NCBI RefSeq assembly: GCF_900115955.1
Contig: NZ_FOYL01000022.1
Coordinates: forward strand, 1 to 64,000
Direction of reading: 5' to 3'
DNA: 64,000 bases
DNA from: Lentzea waywayandensis
GTDB lineage: Bacteria > Actinomycetota > Actinomycetes > Mycobacteriales > Pseudonocardiaceae
Made by a program: the position numbers and the translations under genes. The notes under the pieces are model-generated. The model saw only the letters and a program-made list of their open reading frames with translations, searched no databases and had not been told where the DNA came from. This document shows positions 51,735 through 60,880 of this stretch, one piece after another; within the stretch, counting starts at the first letter, position 1; every line of letters starts with the position of its first letter.

Positions 51735-52646
51735 TCAGGCTTCCGAGAGGGCGCGCAGCAGGAGCTTCGACAGGGCTTGGCGTTGCTCGCCCTCCAGTCC
51801 GTTCACGAGGTAGATCGCGTTGAGCAGCTGGTCGGTCGCGACGGTCCGGCCGCTCGTCAGTTCCTGCATGAAACTGGTGAGCAGGTCACCCGCCTGCGCT
51901 GCCGCTTTGTCGCCCAGGTGCGCGCCCACGATCCTGGTCAGGTCGTTGACGTCCGGCTTCGGGACCTCGAAGCGGATGCAGCGCCGCAGGAACGGGGCGG
52001 GGAAGTCCCGTTCGCCGTTGCTCGTCATCACGATCACGGGGAACGTCGTGCACCGCACCTTGCCGTTGGAGATCAGGGCGGTGCCCTCGCCCCCGGCCTG
52101 GCGGACCTTGATCTGCTCGGTCTTGTGCCTGGAGAGCTCGGGAATCGTGTACTCGCCGCGTTCGAGGACGTTGAGGAGGTCGCTCGGCAGGTCGATGTCG
52201 CTCTTGTCGATCTCGTCGATCAGCACGGCGCGGGGCCGGTCTCCTGGCAGCAACGCGGTGCCGAGAGGACCGAGCTCGACGAAGCGGCCGATGTCGTCGG
52301 CCTCGTCGTGCTGGGTCGCGTCGAGCCTGCCCAGCGCGTCGTAGCGGTAGAGCGCGTCGGTGAGCGTGCTGCGGGAGGTGATGTGCCAGCGCAGCACCGT
52401 GCCGAGCTTCAGCTCGGTCGCGATCGAGTCCACCACCGTGGACTTGCCGGATCCCGGTGGCCCGGTGAGCAGCAGCGGGCGGTGCAGGCACAGCGCGGCG
52501 TTGACCGCGTCGACGAGTCCGGGCGGTGGCTGGAAGGTGCTCGCCGAACGTTTCTCGGTCAGCGGGAACTTCCGCCACGGCGGCGGCGCCGGCAGCGTGA
52601 CGTCCCGCGCGATGTTGTCACCGCGGTAGTACGGCTCCCACGCCAT
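51735..52646 (-). CDS. MoxR-type AAA+ ATPase
   Basis: A 303-aa protein. The ATG at 52646 has GGGAGG 6 nt upstream; the preceding stop is 2 bp away. Walker A TGPPGSGKST, Walker B AVLIDEIDKSD, sensor I VIVMTSNGERDFP and the RRCIRFEV segment. MoxR ATPases act as chaperones on vWA proteins; the partner is the next gene. Central component of the ternary vWA-MoxR-VMAP system. Confidence 0.92.
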   Translation of the reverse strand: MAWEPYYRGDNIARDVTLPAPPPWRKFPLTEKRSASTFQPPPGLVDAVNAALCLHRPLLLTGPPGSGKSTVVDSIATELKLGTVLRWHITSRSTLTDALYRYDALGRLDATQHDEADDIGRFVELGPLGTALLPGDRPRAVLIDEIDKSDIDLPSDLLNVLERGEYTIPELSRHKTEQIKVRQAGGEGTALISNGKVRCTTFPVIVMTSNGERDFPAPFLRRCIRFEVPKPDVNDLTRIVGAHLGDKAAAQAGDLLTSFMQELTSGRTVATDQLLNAIYLVNGLEGEQRQALSKLLLRALSEA

Positions 52647-52648
52647 GA

Positions 52649-54634
52649 TCATCCTCCCGATCGTCCGAGGCTCGGCTGTGTCCTGAGATAGCTGCGGCAG
52701 AACGCCATCCAGTCCTGGTCGTCCCACACGGCCCTCACGACCGCAAGCGCCGGCGGCTCGTCCTGCGTCCAACTGGCGCGGTAGGCGTTGGCGAGGGCGC
52801 TGGGCAGCGACTTCCAGTGCAGGCGCAGCTCCTGGTCGATGTCGTCCCACGCGCATTGGTCCTTGCCGGGCCACAACAGCACCGGCGAGAACGACAGCAG
52901 CGTCGCCAGCAGGTCGTCGCACTGGTCCGGAAGGAAGCGCAGCCCCATGGCGCCCTGGTGCTTGCCGCTCGCCAGCAGCTCGCGGACCGTGTCGACGTCG
53001 CCGGTCTGGTGGGACTTCAGCCAGACCAGCGCGTCCGCGCCGCGCTGGTCGATGAACTCCCACCGCTGGGGCGCCTCGGACAGCATCCTGAGCATGTGGC
53101 GCCGCGAGCCGAGGCGTCCGCTCCACCGGACCACGACGTCGTGCCGCAGCCCGATCTTGCTGACCAGCGTGGTCTCCTCCGGGCGCCAGTGCGTCAACAG
53201 CGACGTCGGTACCGCGATCTCGACCTGTTTGAGCTCGTCGTTCTCGTCGGTGGCTTCGTAGATCGCCCACGCCAGCAGCTCGCCCACCGCGGCCTCGGCG
53301 GAGCTCTGCGTCGGCTCGCACGGTTCCGTTCTCTCATCGATCTGCTTGTCACCGTCGAACAGCCACGCCATGACCGAGGTCGGCCACTGCCCGGTCAGCG
53401 AGCCGTGCAGGCTGATCCGGAGCCGCCACTGCGTGGCGTTGCGGCGTTTGTCTGCCGCCTGGAGCGTGTCGTTCGCCCGGACCTCGTCGAGCAGGCCTAC
53501 CGCCCAGGCGTAGAACCTCGGGTGCAGCACGTCCAGTCCTGCGTTGAGTGCGACGGTCGCGATGTAGTCGACCATCGCGGTCTTCCAGCTGTCGTTGCCG
53601 GGGGTGCGATGCAGGAACACGTGGGCGAGGTAGTCGGTCACCGTGATCGCGTTCACCGGCCCGGGCTTGCCGGGGAACGTCGTGATCATCGCCGCGCCCA
53701 GTCGTTGCGACGTGAGGTGGTGCGGCATCCAGCTCTTGACGAACGCGCCCGCCTTCAGCACTTCGCACAGGCCTCGCAGCACTACGCCGAGCTCGGAGAC
53801 TTGGCCCGCGGCGGCCAGCATCGTGCCCAGGCCACTCACGTTCCACCGCTCGGGTTCAGGCGGCGGGGCGTCGAGCCGGGCCAGGTACGCCCGCACGACC
53901 GTGATCGCGGCCTCGCCCAGCACCACTTCCGCCGCGTCCGCGGAGGACACTTCGTGTGCCGTCACCTCGTATGGCCTGTACCGCGACCTCTCGTGCATGA
54001 GGAAAAGGCCGACGTCGACGACCTGGGTCAGCGCGCCCTTGACCACCCCGGTCAGCTGGGACAGGCCTCGGGTGACGGAGTCGTCGAACGTCAGGCGGTG
54101 TCTCCCTGCGGCCATCCCGGTGCACTCGATGAGGACGCAACGTCCCTTCGCCACCCATTCGGCCAGCTTGGCGGCCATGTCGTGCACGTCGTGGCCGGGC
54201 GGCAGCAGCCCACCGCTGAGCAGTTCCCAGTCGTCGGGACCGGGATCACCGCCGAGCGACTCGACGTCGTGGTCGAGCCGTACCGCGATCATCGCGTGCC
54301 GTTCCAGCAGCACCACCAGCGTGCGAAGACGCGCTCGCTGGCACAGCGCCGCGAACAGCAACGTCAGTTCGAGGCAGTTTCCGCCGCGGAGCATCTCCCA
54401 CGGCTGCCTGATGACCTGCTCGTCCTGGTGGTAATCGGCGAAGTCGACCAGCGAGGTGTCGTACGGAATGCCTTTGGCGGCGAGGAACTCGTACACCCGG
54501 CGAACGGTCGCGAGGCGATCGCGGCGCAGCTCGGCGTCGACGTGGGGTTCGTCGAACACGCGGATCGTGTCGGCCACATGGACGTAGCAGGCAAGCCGTG
54601 CCGGCTCGTTCTTGTTCCACTTCTGCCAGTCCAC
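52649..54634 (-). CDS. VMAP protein with transglutaminase-like N-terminus
   Basis: A 661-aa protein from GTG 54634. Residues ~75-125 look like a papain/transglutaminase fold: GGNCLELTLLFAALCQRARL (catalytic-type Cys) and ERHAMIAVRLDHD (His-...-Asp). Helical middle, then a C-terminal part with VMAP-C character (ISLHGSLTGQWPTSVMAWLF, THWRPEETTLVSKIGLRHDV, RRHMLRMLSEAPQRWEFID). VMAPs are the third, variable element of vWA-MoxR conflict systems. 15 bp after the lipase gene. Confidence 0.82.
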   Translation of the reverse strand: MDWQKWNKNEPARLACYVHVADTIRVFDEPHVDAELRRDRLATVRRVYEFLAAKGIPYDTSLVDFADYHQDEQVIRQPWEMLRGGNCLELTLLFAALCQRARLRTLVVLLERHAMIAVRLDHDVESLGGDPGPDDWELLSGGLLPPGHDVHDMAAKLAEWVAKGRCVLIECTGMAAGRHRLTFDDSVTRGLSQLTGVVKGALTQVVDVGLFLMHERSRYRPYEVTAHEVSSADAAEVVLGEAAITVVRAYLARLDAPPPEPERWNVSGLGTMLAAAGQVSELGVVLRGLCEVLKAGAFVKSWMPHHLTSQRLGAAMITTFPGKPGPVNAITVTDYLAHVFLHRTPGNDSWKTAMVDYIATVALNAGLDVLHPRFYAWAVGLLDEVRANDTLQAADKRRNATQWRLRISLHGSLTGQWPTSVMAWLFDGDKQIDERTEPCEPTQSSAEAAVGELLAWAIYEATDENDELKQVEIAVPTSLLTHWRPEETTLVSKIGLRHDVVVRWSGRLGSRRHMLRMLSEAPQRWEFIDQRGADALVWLKSHQTGDVDTVRELLASGKHQGAMGLRFLPDQCDDLLATLLSFSPVLLWPGKDQCAWDDIDQELRLHWKSLPSALANAYRASWTQDEPPALAVVRAVWDDQDWMAFCRSYLRTQPSLGRSGG

Positions 54635-54649
54635 ACGCCCACCACTGTT

Positions 54650-56095
54650 TCAGCAGACTTCGACGACGTCGCTGACCGAGCACCCTGCCCAGTCGACCTT
54701 GAGCTCGTGGGTGCCGACGGAAAGCCCCCTCACGCGATATCTGTATCCCTCTTCGGTTTCCGACAGTTCGACGGGTACATCCCGAGAAATCGTCAAACGG
54801 GGAGGTTCGGTTACATCGGCACCGTTCAGCACGCAGTCGATCGTGACCGGTTCGCCGCTCGGGCTGACCTCGTCGACGCGGACGTCGAGGGTGACTTCCG
54901 CCGGCCTGGCGGCCTCTTCCCATTCCCTCTGTTCGGGCCCCTGCAGATCGGTGAGGCCGCCGGAGCCCATCATCAGCGTTTTCACCAGACTGGCCAACGT
55001 GTTCGGGACGGTGTGCATGGTGGAGTGCTTTCCGTTCTCCCACCACCACGGGCCGTCGTCGGAGAGCTCGATGGGCAGCGCGGAGAGTTCGGGCACGGTG
55101 CCGTCGCCCGTGCCGAACGCGAGGACGTCCGGTTCGTCCGACGCGAGCTCGGTCGACGCGCTCAGCGTGGTCTCCCCGACGACAGCCGACTGCAGGGTGC
55201 TCTGTCCGTGGCCGATGATCGGCCGCATCCGCACGAGCTCGTCGAGCCGCCTTCCCTGATGCGAGGAACGCTCCGGATCCATTGCGCGGTGGAAGTCCTC
55301 GTAGGCGTCGCGGGCGCGGGCGACGTCGAGCCCTCCGACGTTCCCGGTCAGCTCGCTCACCCGCACCACCGGCCCTCCCGGCCGCTGCGCCACCATCGGG
55401 TAGCGGGGGAGGAGCTGATAGACGGAGGTGAAGTTCCTGAGGACCTCGGACATCGCGGTGAAGTCGATGCCGAACAGGCTCAAACCGTTGGCCAGCATGT
55501 GCACCGCCTTGACCGAGCCGCGGAACGGGGTGCCGAAGGTGATGAACGTGCGGCAGTCCCGCCAGCCGCCGAGCACGTCGAGGTAGTACTTCGCCACCAG
55601 CCCGCCCATGCTGTGGCACACGAGAACGACCTTCGGCCCGCCGCCGATCTGGTACGCGCGCCACTTCGCCAGCTCGCGGTCGATCAGCGTCTTGAGCCCG
55701 AGCGCGGACACCCTGTTGTCCCGCCGCCAGTCGTAGGCGAACTCGAAGTAGTTCGCCGGCGCACCACCGGCGTCGGCGGGATCCCCGTGCCGGAGCTCGA
55801 AAGCCGCGTCGAGCGCCCGCCGCAGCGGCGTGTACTGGTTGAGCGTCGCGAACCCCGGCAGAGCGACCGGTGTGCTGATCAAGCCGGTCGCGACCACTCC
55901 GTCCCGGTGGTCGGGGTCATCGAGCTTCCCCCGGTCACCGGTGAGCCTGGCGAGCACGTCGTGCCGGTCGCGCAGCAGCGAACCTGCCATGCCGATCGAC
56001 GGTTCCCAGACCGGCCCGTCCTGATCACGCAGCACGCTCCCGCCGATACCGGGCAGCACGACGATCATGTCCTTGAACCGTGCCCGTTGCGCCAC
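54650..56095 (-). CDS. LCAT/PGAP1-like lipase of the conflict operon
   Basis: A 481-aa protein. The GTG at 56095 has GGAGG 5 nt upstream; a longer ATG form at 56152 has no such site. IVVLPGIGGSVL start, catalytic Ser in VLVCHSMGGLVAKYYLD, Asp region in FGTGDGTVPELSALP, His in GKHSTMHTVPN. The C-terminal ~90 residues are beta-rich. First gene of the vWA-MoxR operon; a membrane-attacking lipase effector is a plausible role (inference). Confidence 0.85.
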   Translation of the reverse strand: MAQRARFKDMIVVLPGIGGSVLRDQDGPVWEPSIGMAGSLLRDRHDVLARLTGDRGKLDDPDHRDGVVATGLISTPVALPGFATLNQYTPLRRALDAAFELRHGDPADAGGAPANYFEFAYDWRRDNRVSALGLKTLIDRELAKWRAYQIGGGPKVVLVCHSMGGLVAKYYLDVLGGWRDCRTFITFGTPFRGSVKAVHMLANGLSLFGIDFTAMSEVLRNFTSVYQLLPRYPMVAQRPGGPVVRVSELTGNVGGLDVARARDAYEDFHRAMDPERSSHQGRRLDELVRMRPIIGHGQSTLQSAVVGETTLSASTELASDEPDVLAFGTGDGTVPELSALPIELSDDGPWWWENGKHSTMHTVPNTLASLVKTLMMGSGGLTDLQGPEQREWEEAARPAEVTLDVRVDEVSPSGEPVTIDCVLNGADVTEPPRLTISRDVPVELSETEEGYRYRVRGLSVGTHELKVDWAGCSVSDVVEVC

Positions 56096-56269
56096 GTCGT
56101 CCTCCACGCGTCCAGGACCGTTGAGCGTAGGCAGCGCGGCGAAAGCAGGCATCGCAATTCAGCGAGCAGACGAGAGCATCACCCGATCGGTGGCACGACC
56201 TGCTCACGCCCACCGACGAGCGGCCGATAGCAAGGTAGTCGCAACTCAACACGAACGAAGGGCTCGACC

Positions 56270-56812
56270 GTGGCCGACCGCCTGCAAGCGCTGATCGCCG
56301 TGTACCAGAGCGATCGGTCCGACCGCGTCACGACGCTGACCGTCAGCCTCGCCACGATGGGCGCGGCGGTCACCTACCTCGTAGGCATGATCGCCTTCTA
56401 CGACAAGCTCGAGCTGTTGGGCTGGGCGATCAGCCTGTTGCCGTTTCCGCTCGTCTGCATCGCGGCCTTTCACTCGCAGCTGCTCAACCTCGCCGCGGTC
56501 CGAGCACGGTCGATCCTCACACTGGAACGGGAGATCCTCGGCGACGCGATGCCCGCATCCGTCGGCGCCACGGCAACCGAGCTCGCCACCAACATCCATA
56601 CCGCCCCTGTGCCGCACCGCCTCACCTCGCTGATCTCGTACGGCGGAGTCGCCCTGATCAACCTGACCTTCATCGTGCTCATGCTGGTGAAGGCGGCGCG
56701 CCACCTGCAGGGGTGGGTGGCGGTGCCGGCAGTCGTCTACGCAGTGCTGTTGGTTCCCATTGCGGCTGCCTGGCGGCACAGCACGCGCAACCTGGATCCG
56801 CGCCAGATCTAG
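56270..56812 (+). CDS. Four-helix membrane protein divergent from the conflict operon
   Basis: A 180-aa protein from GTG 56270. Two helix pairs: TLTVSLATMGAAVTYLVGMI, WAISLLPFPLVCIAAFHS, then YGGVALINLTFIVLMLV and VAVPAVVYAVLLVPIAAA. No known family. Membrane proteins of this size accompany some conflict islands as effectors or sensors, which is only inference. Confidence 0.65.
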   Translation: MADRLQALIAVYQSDRSDRVTTLTVSLATMGAAVTYLVGMIAFYDKLELLGWAISLLPFPLVCIAAFHSQLLNLAAVRARSILTLEREILGDAMPASVGATATELATNIHTAPVPHRLTSLISYGGVALINLTFIVLMLVKAARHLQGWVAVPAVVYAVLLVPIAAAWRHSTRNLDPRQI

Positions 56813-57059
56813 CGCCCTGTGCGATGTCAATCGGATCCAGCTGTCGGGAAGGATTGGACGATTCCTCGCCGTTCGTTGTTCCGCAATGCGGGCGGCCTGG
56901 CCGGATTGCGGTGATCGCGCCATTATCTTTTCGTGCTCAATATTGAAAGAATGGACTTCGGCTCGGTTTCCGGTTCTGAACCAGTGCGGACCCGTGGGCG
57001 ACGCTGGACGATCTGCGTGGTATCGAGGTCAGCGAAGTCCTGGAAGACGGCGTCGGCGC
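56813..57059. other. Intergenic, no gene seen
   Basis: No ribosome site or recognisable frame on either strand. This stretch separates the conflict locus from the recombinase remnant. Confidence 0.4.
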
Positions 57060-57437
57060 GGTAGCGGACGCTGTTCGACTGAGGACAACCAGGATCCTGA
57101 GACATCACGCGGCCGGCAGTTCGGCAATGCGGAGAAGTTCGTCGGTCCATTGGGCGGCCAGATCGTGGATGAGTTCTTCGACATCGGGAAGTCGCGGTCG
57201 GCGCCGTGGGAGCGACGGGACGAGGCTTCGCGGTTGTTGGCGGCGTTGGTTCGGCAATCAGTTCTCGTTGATCGCTCCGCGGTTCGAGGCGTACGGCGTT
57301 GACCTGTGGGTGCCGGAGTCGGGCGCCAAGTACGACTTGCGGAACCCGTCGCACAAGATGCTGATGAGCGTGCTCGGTGGCATGAGCGAGTCCGAGCGGT
57401 CGCGGGTCGTCCTGCGCGGCGATCGCGCGACGCGGGC
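57060..57437 (+). pseudogene. Serine recombinase resolvase-domain remnant
   Basis: First frame: FVGPLGGQIVDEFFDIGKSR, SAPWERRDEASRLLAALV. Second frame: GNQFSLIAPRFEAYGVDLWV, PESGAKYDLRNPSHKMLMSV, LGGMSESERSRV. These are consecutive blocks of the resolvase domain of large serine integrases, with a deletion/frameshift between them at about 57250. The catalytic Ser and C-terminal DNA-binding part are missing. Confidence 0.8.
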
Positions 57438-58289
57438 TCAGCGCACCTGCTCGGCCTTGAACTGCATCCGCGGCGTCGCGTAGAACTCCTGGGCCTGCAC
57501 CAGCCGCAGCTCGCGCTCACCGGAGCGGTAGGTCAGGTCGATCAGGTCGAAGACGCTCGACGCGGTGCGCTCCAGCGCCAGCGCCGCGTCCTTCGTCTGC
57601 ACGTAGTGGGCGGTGAACAGCGCGGCTGTGACGTCGCCGGACCCGTTCGCCTTGAACGGCAGGAGCGGGGTGCTCACGAGCCACGACCCGACGGTGTCCA
57701 CAACGAGCATCTCGATCGTGCCCTCCTCCCGGTCGGGCCGCTCGACGCTCGTGACCACCACGGTCGACGGGCCCATCGCGCGGGCGAGGTCGGCCGACGC
57801 CAGCGTCTCCTCGACACTCGCCGGCTCGGTGCCGGTGAGGAAGCCCAGCTCGAACTGGTTCGGGGTGATGATGTCGGCCACCGGCACGACCCTGTCGCGC
57901 AACAACACGGGGATCTCGGGCGCGACGAAGCACCCGGACTTGGCGTTGCCCATCACCGGGTCGCACGCGTAGAGCGCCGCCGGGTTCGCGGCCTTCACCC
58001 TGCGCACCGCGTCGATGATCACATCGGCGATGCCAGTGCCTCCCTGGTAGCCGGACAGCACGGCGTCGACCTGCGGGAACACTCCGCGTTCCTCCACCCC
58101 GAGCAGGATCTCGGCCACGTCCGACGGCGGCAGGAGCGGACCGCGCCACGCGCCGTACCCGGTGTGGTTGGAGAAGTTCACCGTGGGGATCGGGACGACC
58201 TCGACCCCGAGGCGCTGCAGCGGGAACACGGCGGCGGAGTTGCCGACGTGGCCGTGGGCGACAACCGACTGGATGGACAGAACCTTCAT
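57438..58289 (-). CDS. pdxY: Pyridoxal kinase
   Basis: A 283-aa PfkB-like pyridoxal kinase: SVVAHGHVGNSAAVFPLQRL, NFSNHTGYGAWRG, CDPVMGN, ITPNQFELGFLTG, and the ATP/anion-hole motif FKANGSGDVTAALF. It phosphorylates pyridoxal in the vitamin B6 salvage route. It is monocistronic, bounded by a recombinase remnant and an IS701-type remnant. Confidence 0.93.
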   Translation of the reverse strand: MKVLSIQSVVAHGHVGNSAAVFPLQRLGVEVVPIPTVNFSNHTGYGAWRGPLLPPSDVAEILLGVEERGVFPQVDAVLSGYQGGTGIADVIIDAVRRVKAANPAALYACDPVMGNAKSGCFVAPEIPVLLRDRVVPVADIITPNQFELGFLTGTEPASVEETLASADLARAMGPSTVVVTSVERPDREEGTIEMLVVDTVGSWLVSTPLLPFKANGSGDVTAALFTAHYVQTKDAALALERTASSVFDLIDLTYRSGERELRLVQAQEFYATPRMQFKAEQVR

Positions 58290-58310
58290 CCGCCCACCCT
58301 AGAACGCCCA

Positions 58311-58564
58311 CCTTGACGTCGTGGTATCGCTGGGCCACGTTGGTGTTGGTGGCGCATCTGTTCCTGGTCGTCACGCTCGCCGCTGAGCGTGCCGGCCCGG
58401 TCTCGGCGGAGATGGTCCCGTTGACCCGCAACGAGATCCGGCACTTGTTCATCCGCCTGGTCATTGTTCCGACCAGATATCCCCTGGACTGCCTGCACTG
58501 GTCGGAGTGGCGCCGACGGCATCAGTACCGTGCCCGACACGCTCGCGTTGGATTGGTGCACTGA
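58311..58564 (+). mobile_element. IS701-type transposase C-terminal fragment
   Basis: TSWYRWATLVLVAHLFLVVT, then VPLTRNEIRHLFIRLVI and WSEWRRRHQYRARHAR match the C-terminus of actinobacterial IS701-like transposases (TSWHRW.TL...AHAFL, L.CNEI..LF, WS.WRRRHQ). The catalytic part is lost. Bases 58565-58785 show nothing further. Confidence 0.78.
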
Positions 58565-58785
58565 TGTGAAAGTGGCCGAAATGTGAATTACCGAGGACGC
58601 CTTCAAGCCAGCCGGTTGATTCTAGTCGCCGTGCAGCAGCTTCGAAGCCTGAACGCCCTCGGCCGGCGTCATCACGACGCGGCGGGGCGATCGTCACGTA
58701 CGTGGGTGCCACCTAACGCGGCAACGGGGACAGCCACGATCTTCACGTCACAAAACCAGTGGACACCGCCCACCACACTAGGCAG

Positions 58786-59232
58786 ATGAACCGGACTGTG
58801 TACCGGCGCGCGCCAGGCCCGGTGCCCGACTCGCCGCAGAACCTCCGCCTCGTCGACGACCGGGACGACGCCGCCCTCGCCGTCCTCATGGAACGCGCCT
58901 ATGCAGGCACGATCGATGAGCACCTCGGCGGCAACAGCGACGGGGCCGTGGAGATCGCGGGCTGGCGGCAGAACGCGGTGCCGCGCGCGAGTTTCGTGGT
59001 CCTTCGAGAAGGCAGGATCGCGGCCGCCTCGCTGATCTCCTTGAACGACAAAGACTTCTGGCTCGCCTACGTCATCACGCATCCAGAGTGGAAGGGCCAT
59101 GGCCTTGGCACCGCGGTGGTTGCTGCATCGCTGCGAGCCCTCGACGCCCCGGTGTTCGCCGGGGTCACCGACGGCAACACCCCCTCGGAGCGACTCCTCA
59201 CCACCCTCGGCTTCACGCCCGTGCCTCGCTGA
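58786..59232 (+). CDS. GNAT-family N-acetyltransferase
   Basis: A 148-aa protein (ATG 58786; an upstream GTG at 58759 is possible). ALAVLMERAYAGTIDEHLGG, then the acetyl-CoA motif FWLAYVITHPEWKGHGLGTA followed by VVAASLRAL (V-x3-RGxGxG variant KGHGLG) and the C-terminal NTPSERLLTTLGF. The acceptor substrate is unknown. Confidence 0.82.
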   Translation: MNRTVYRRAPGPVPDSPQNLRLVDDRDDAALAVLMERAYAGTIDEHLGGNSDGAVEIAGWRQNAVPRASFVVLREGRIAAASLISLNDKDFWLAYVITHPEWKGHGLGTAVVAASLRALDAPVFAGVTDGNTPSERLLTTLGFTPVPR

Positions 59233-59329
59233 TCGGCTCCCGGTCCCCGGTCGCCAGAGCAATGGGTCGCGCAACAACGCAAGCGCTCGCTTGCGCCGAG
59301 CAAGCCCCGCCGAGGTGTCGCGCCCATCC

Positions 59330-59515
59330 TCACGTTGAGCCAGTGACAGCGCCTCCAGCCGGTCCTCCGCGGTCGTACGCCTGCAGCCACGACGTCAGCA
59401 ACGGCCGATGCGCCGACTCAGACAGCCGCCGCACTACCTCCGGTCCGGCGCCAATGTCGGCGAGCAGCGCCAGTTCGTCGGCACGCGCCCTCGCCCAAAG
59501 CGCCCTGACTGGTGG
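59330..59515 (-). pseudogene. Possible C-terminal coding remnant
   Basis: The minus strand reads RARADELALLADIGAGPEVV, RRLSESAHRPLLTSWLQAYD, RGGPAGGAVTGST and stop, protein-like in composition. Its upstream part runs into antisense transposase sequence, so a host gene may have been cut by the IS at 59500. No family recognised. Confidence 0.35.
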
Positions 59516-59757
59516 GATCGATCCAACCCCGCGCCGCACGACCGTTACGTGGGCCCACTTCTTGCGTTCGCAGACTGAGGCGATCCTGGCGATGGACTTC
59601 ATCGAAACGGTCACGCTGACCGGTCAGCGCCACGACATTCGCGCCGCCATCCACCATGCCGGCCGGCGCGCACGCATACGCGGCGCCACCGCACACCCCA
59701 CCTACGCATGGGTCACTCAGGCCAGCGGAGTCATCCACGAGTATCACCATGTCGCTT
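59500..59757 (+). pseudogene. Integrase-core transposase fragment with internal deletion
   Basis: IDPTPRRTTVTWAHFLRSQT, EAILAMDFIETVTLTGQR and GATAHPTYAWVTQA are the start of the rve catalytic core (first Asp in MDF). The frame then jumps directly to SGVIHEYHHVA and stop, the C-terminus, losing about 130 residues. Its downstream DNA repeats 39524-39587. Confidence 0.85.
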
Positions 59758-59837
59758 AACCTGCACGGATGGGGTTTTCGGCACGCACAATTCCGGCACG
59801 GACGTGGCTGTGATGCTCCGCTGTCCGTCGCGCGTGA

Positions 59838-60755
59838 CTAACGCATCGTGCCGCGAAGGGCCTCAACGGCCTTGGTCAGCGCGGCGCTCATCGTCGCCAG
59901 GTCGACGTCCTTGCGCCAGGAGCTCAGCAACGTCACGACATAGGTGCCACCGAGCTTGACGAACCCCGTGCTGTTGAGCACTCGGCGATCGCCCGAGCTG
60001 CCCCAGCCCTGCTTGACCGCCCACGTCGCGTCCGGCAGGCCGCTGGGGATGCCGAAGTACTGGTCTACTCCGTCCGCCGCGGCGCGCGGAGCCTCGGACA
60101 TCGCCGACGTCAGCAGCTCACGGTCTTCGGCCTCGAGGGCGCCGGCGATGTGGCGGTAGACGAGGGAGACGTCCGAGGCCGACAGCACCGTGCTGCCCCA
60201 CTGTCCCGCGACCGCCGGGGGCCGGGTGTGGCGCAGGCCGAGCGCCTTGACCTGGCGAGCGATGATCTCGGACCCTCCACCGTGCTGCCACAACCGGCTC
60301 GCCACACCGTCGTCGCTGCGCGTCAGCATCGCGGTGATGTCGTTCTCCACCTCATCGGAATTCGTGGACGTTCTTTGCAGCAGGTCCAGTGCGATCAGCA
60401 GCTTCACCACGGAGGCCGCCGGTTGAGCGAGGTCGCTTTTCCAGGACAGAACCGTCGCACAGGTGTCCAGGTCGACGATCTCCATCGACAGCACCGGATC
60501 GTGTCCGGCGCTCAGGAGCGCCTGACGTGCCGTCTGCAGAGGGCGCACCTCACCCGCGACCGGTGTGAACTCGGCGCAGCGGGTGTGCCACTCGTCCGAG
60601 CCGGCCTGGCGAACGACTGCGACGAGGGCAGTGAGCAACACGATCACGAGGCCCGCCGAAACCACCCACCTGGTCCGGCTCTGCCGCTGTGGCGGCGTCC
60701 AGGTGGCCATCTTCGGAAACAGTTTTCGGGTAGGCGAGTCCACATCACCGTGCAT
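59838..60755 (-). CDS. Membrane-anchored SxxK serine hydrolase (class A beta-lactamase fold)
   Basis: About 305 aa from ATG 60755; an ATG at 60713 also works. One N-terminal membrane helix (RWVVSAGLVIVLLTALVAVV). Nucleophile motif SVVK in PAASVVKLLIALDLL. KQG in WAVKQGWGSSGD stands where K-T/S-G is usual. The second-motif residues are not certain. Beta-lactamase-like or D-Ala peptidase-like, acting outside the membrane. A deviant KTG box makes lactam hydrolysis uncertain. Confidence 0.78.
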   Translation of the reverse strand: MHGDVDSPTRKLFPKMATWTPPQRQSRTRWVVSAGLVIVLLTALVAVVRQAGSDEWHTRCAEFTPVAGEVRPLQTARQALLSAGHDPVLSMEIVDLDTCATVLSWKSDLAQPAASVVKLLIALDLLQRTSTNSDEVENDITAMLTRSDDGVASRLWQHGGGSEIIARQVKALGLRHTRPPAVAGQWGSTVLSASDVSLVYRHIAGALEAEDRELLTSAMSEAPRAAADGVDQYFGIPSGLPDATWAVKQGWGSSGDRRVLNSTGFVKLGGTYVVTLLSSWRKDVDLATMSAALTKAVEALRGTMR

Positions 60756-60880
60756 GGCTGTGATCCATTCCGGAGGAGGGCAGCAGAAGGTGCACGGCTG
60801 ACCCGAAAGGTGAGCCGTGTGAACGAGAATCAATCAGGTGCGGTCTCCCGGAAGATCAAGATCGGGAGACGGCGAGGCCG

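Noticed and set aside
52817..56230. 1137-aa plus-strand frame opposite VMAP and lipase genes
   Set aside because: Antisense shadow; the minus-strand genes have motifs, coupling and ribosome sites.
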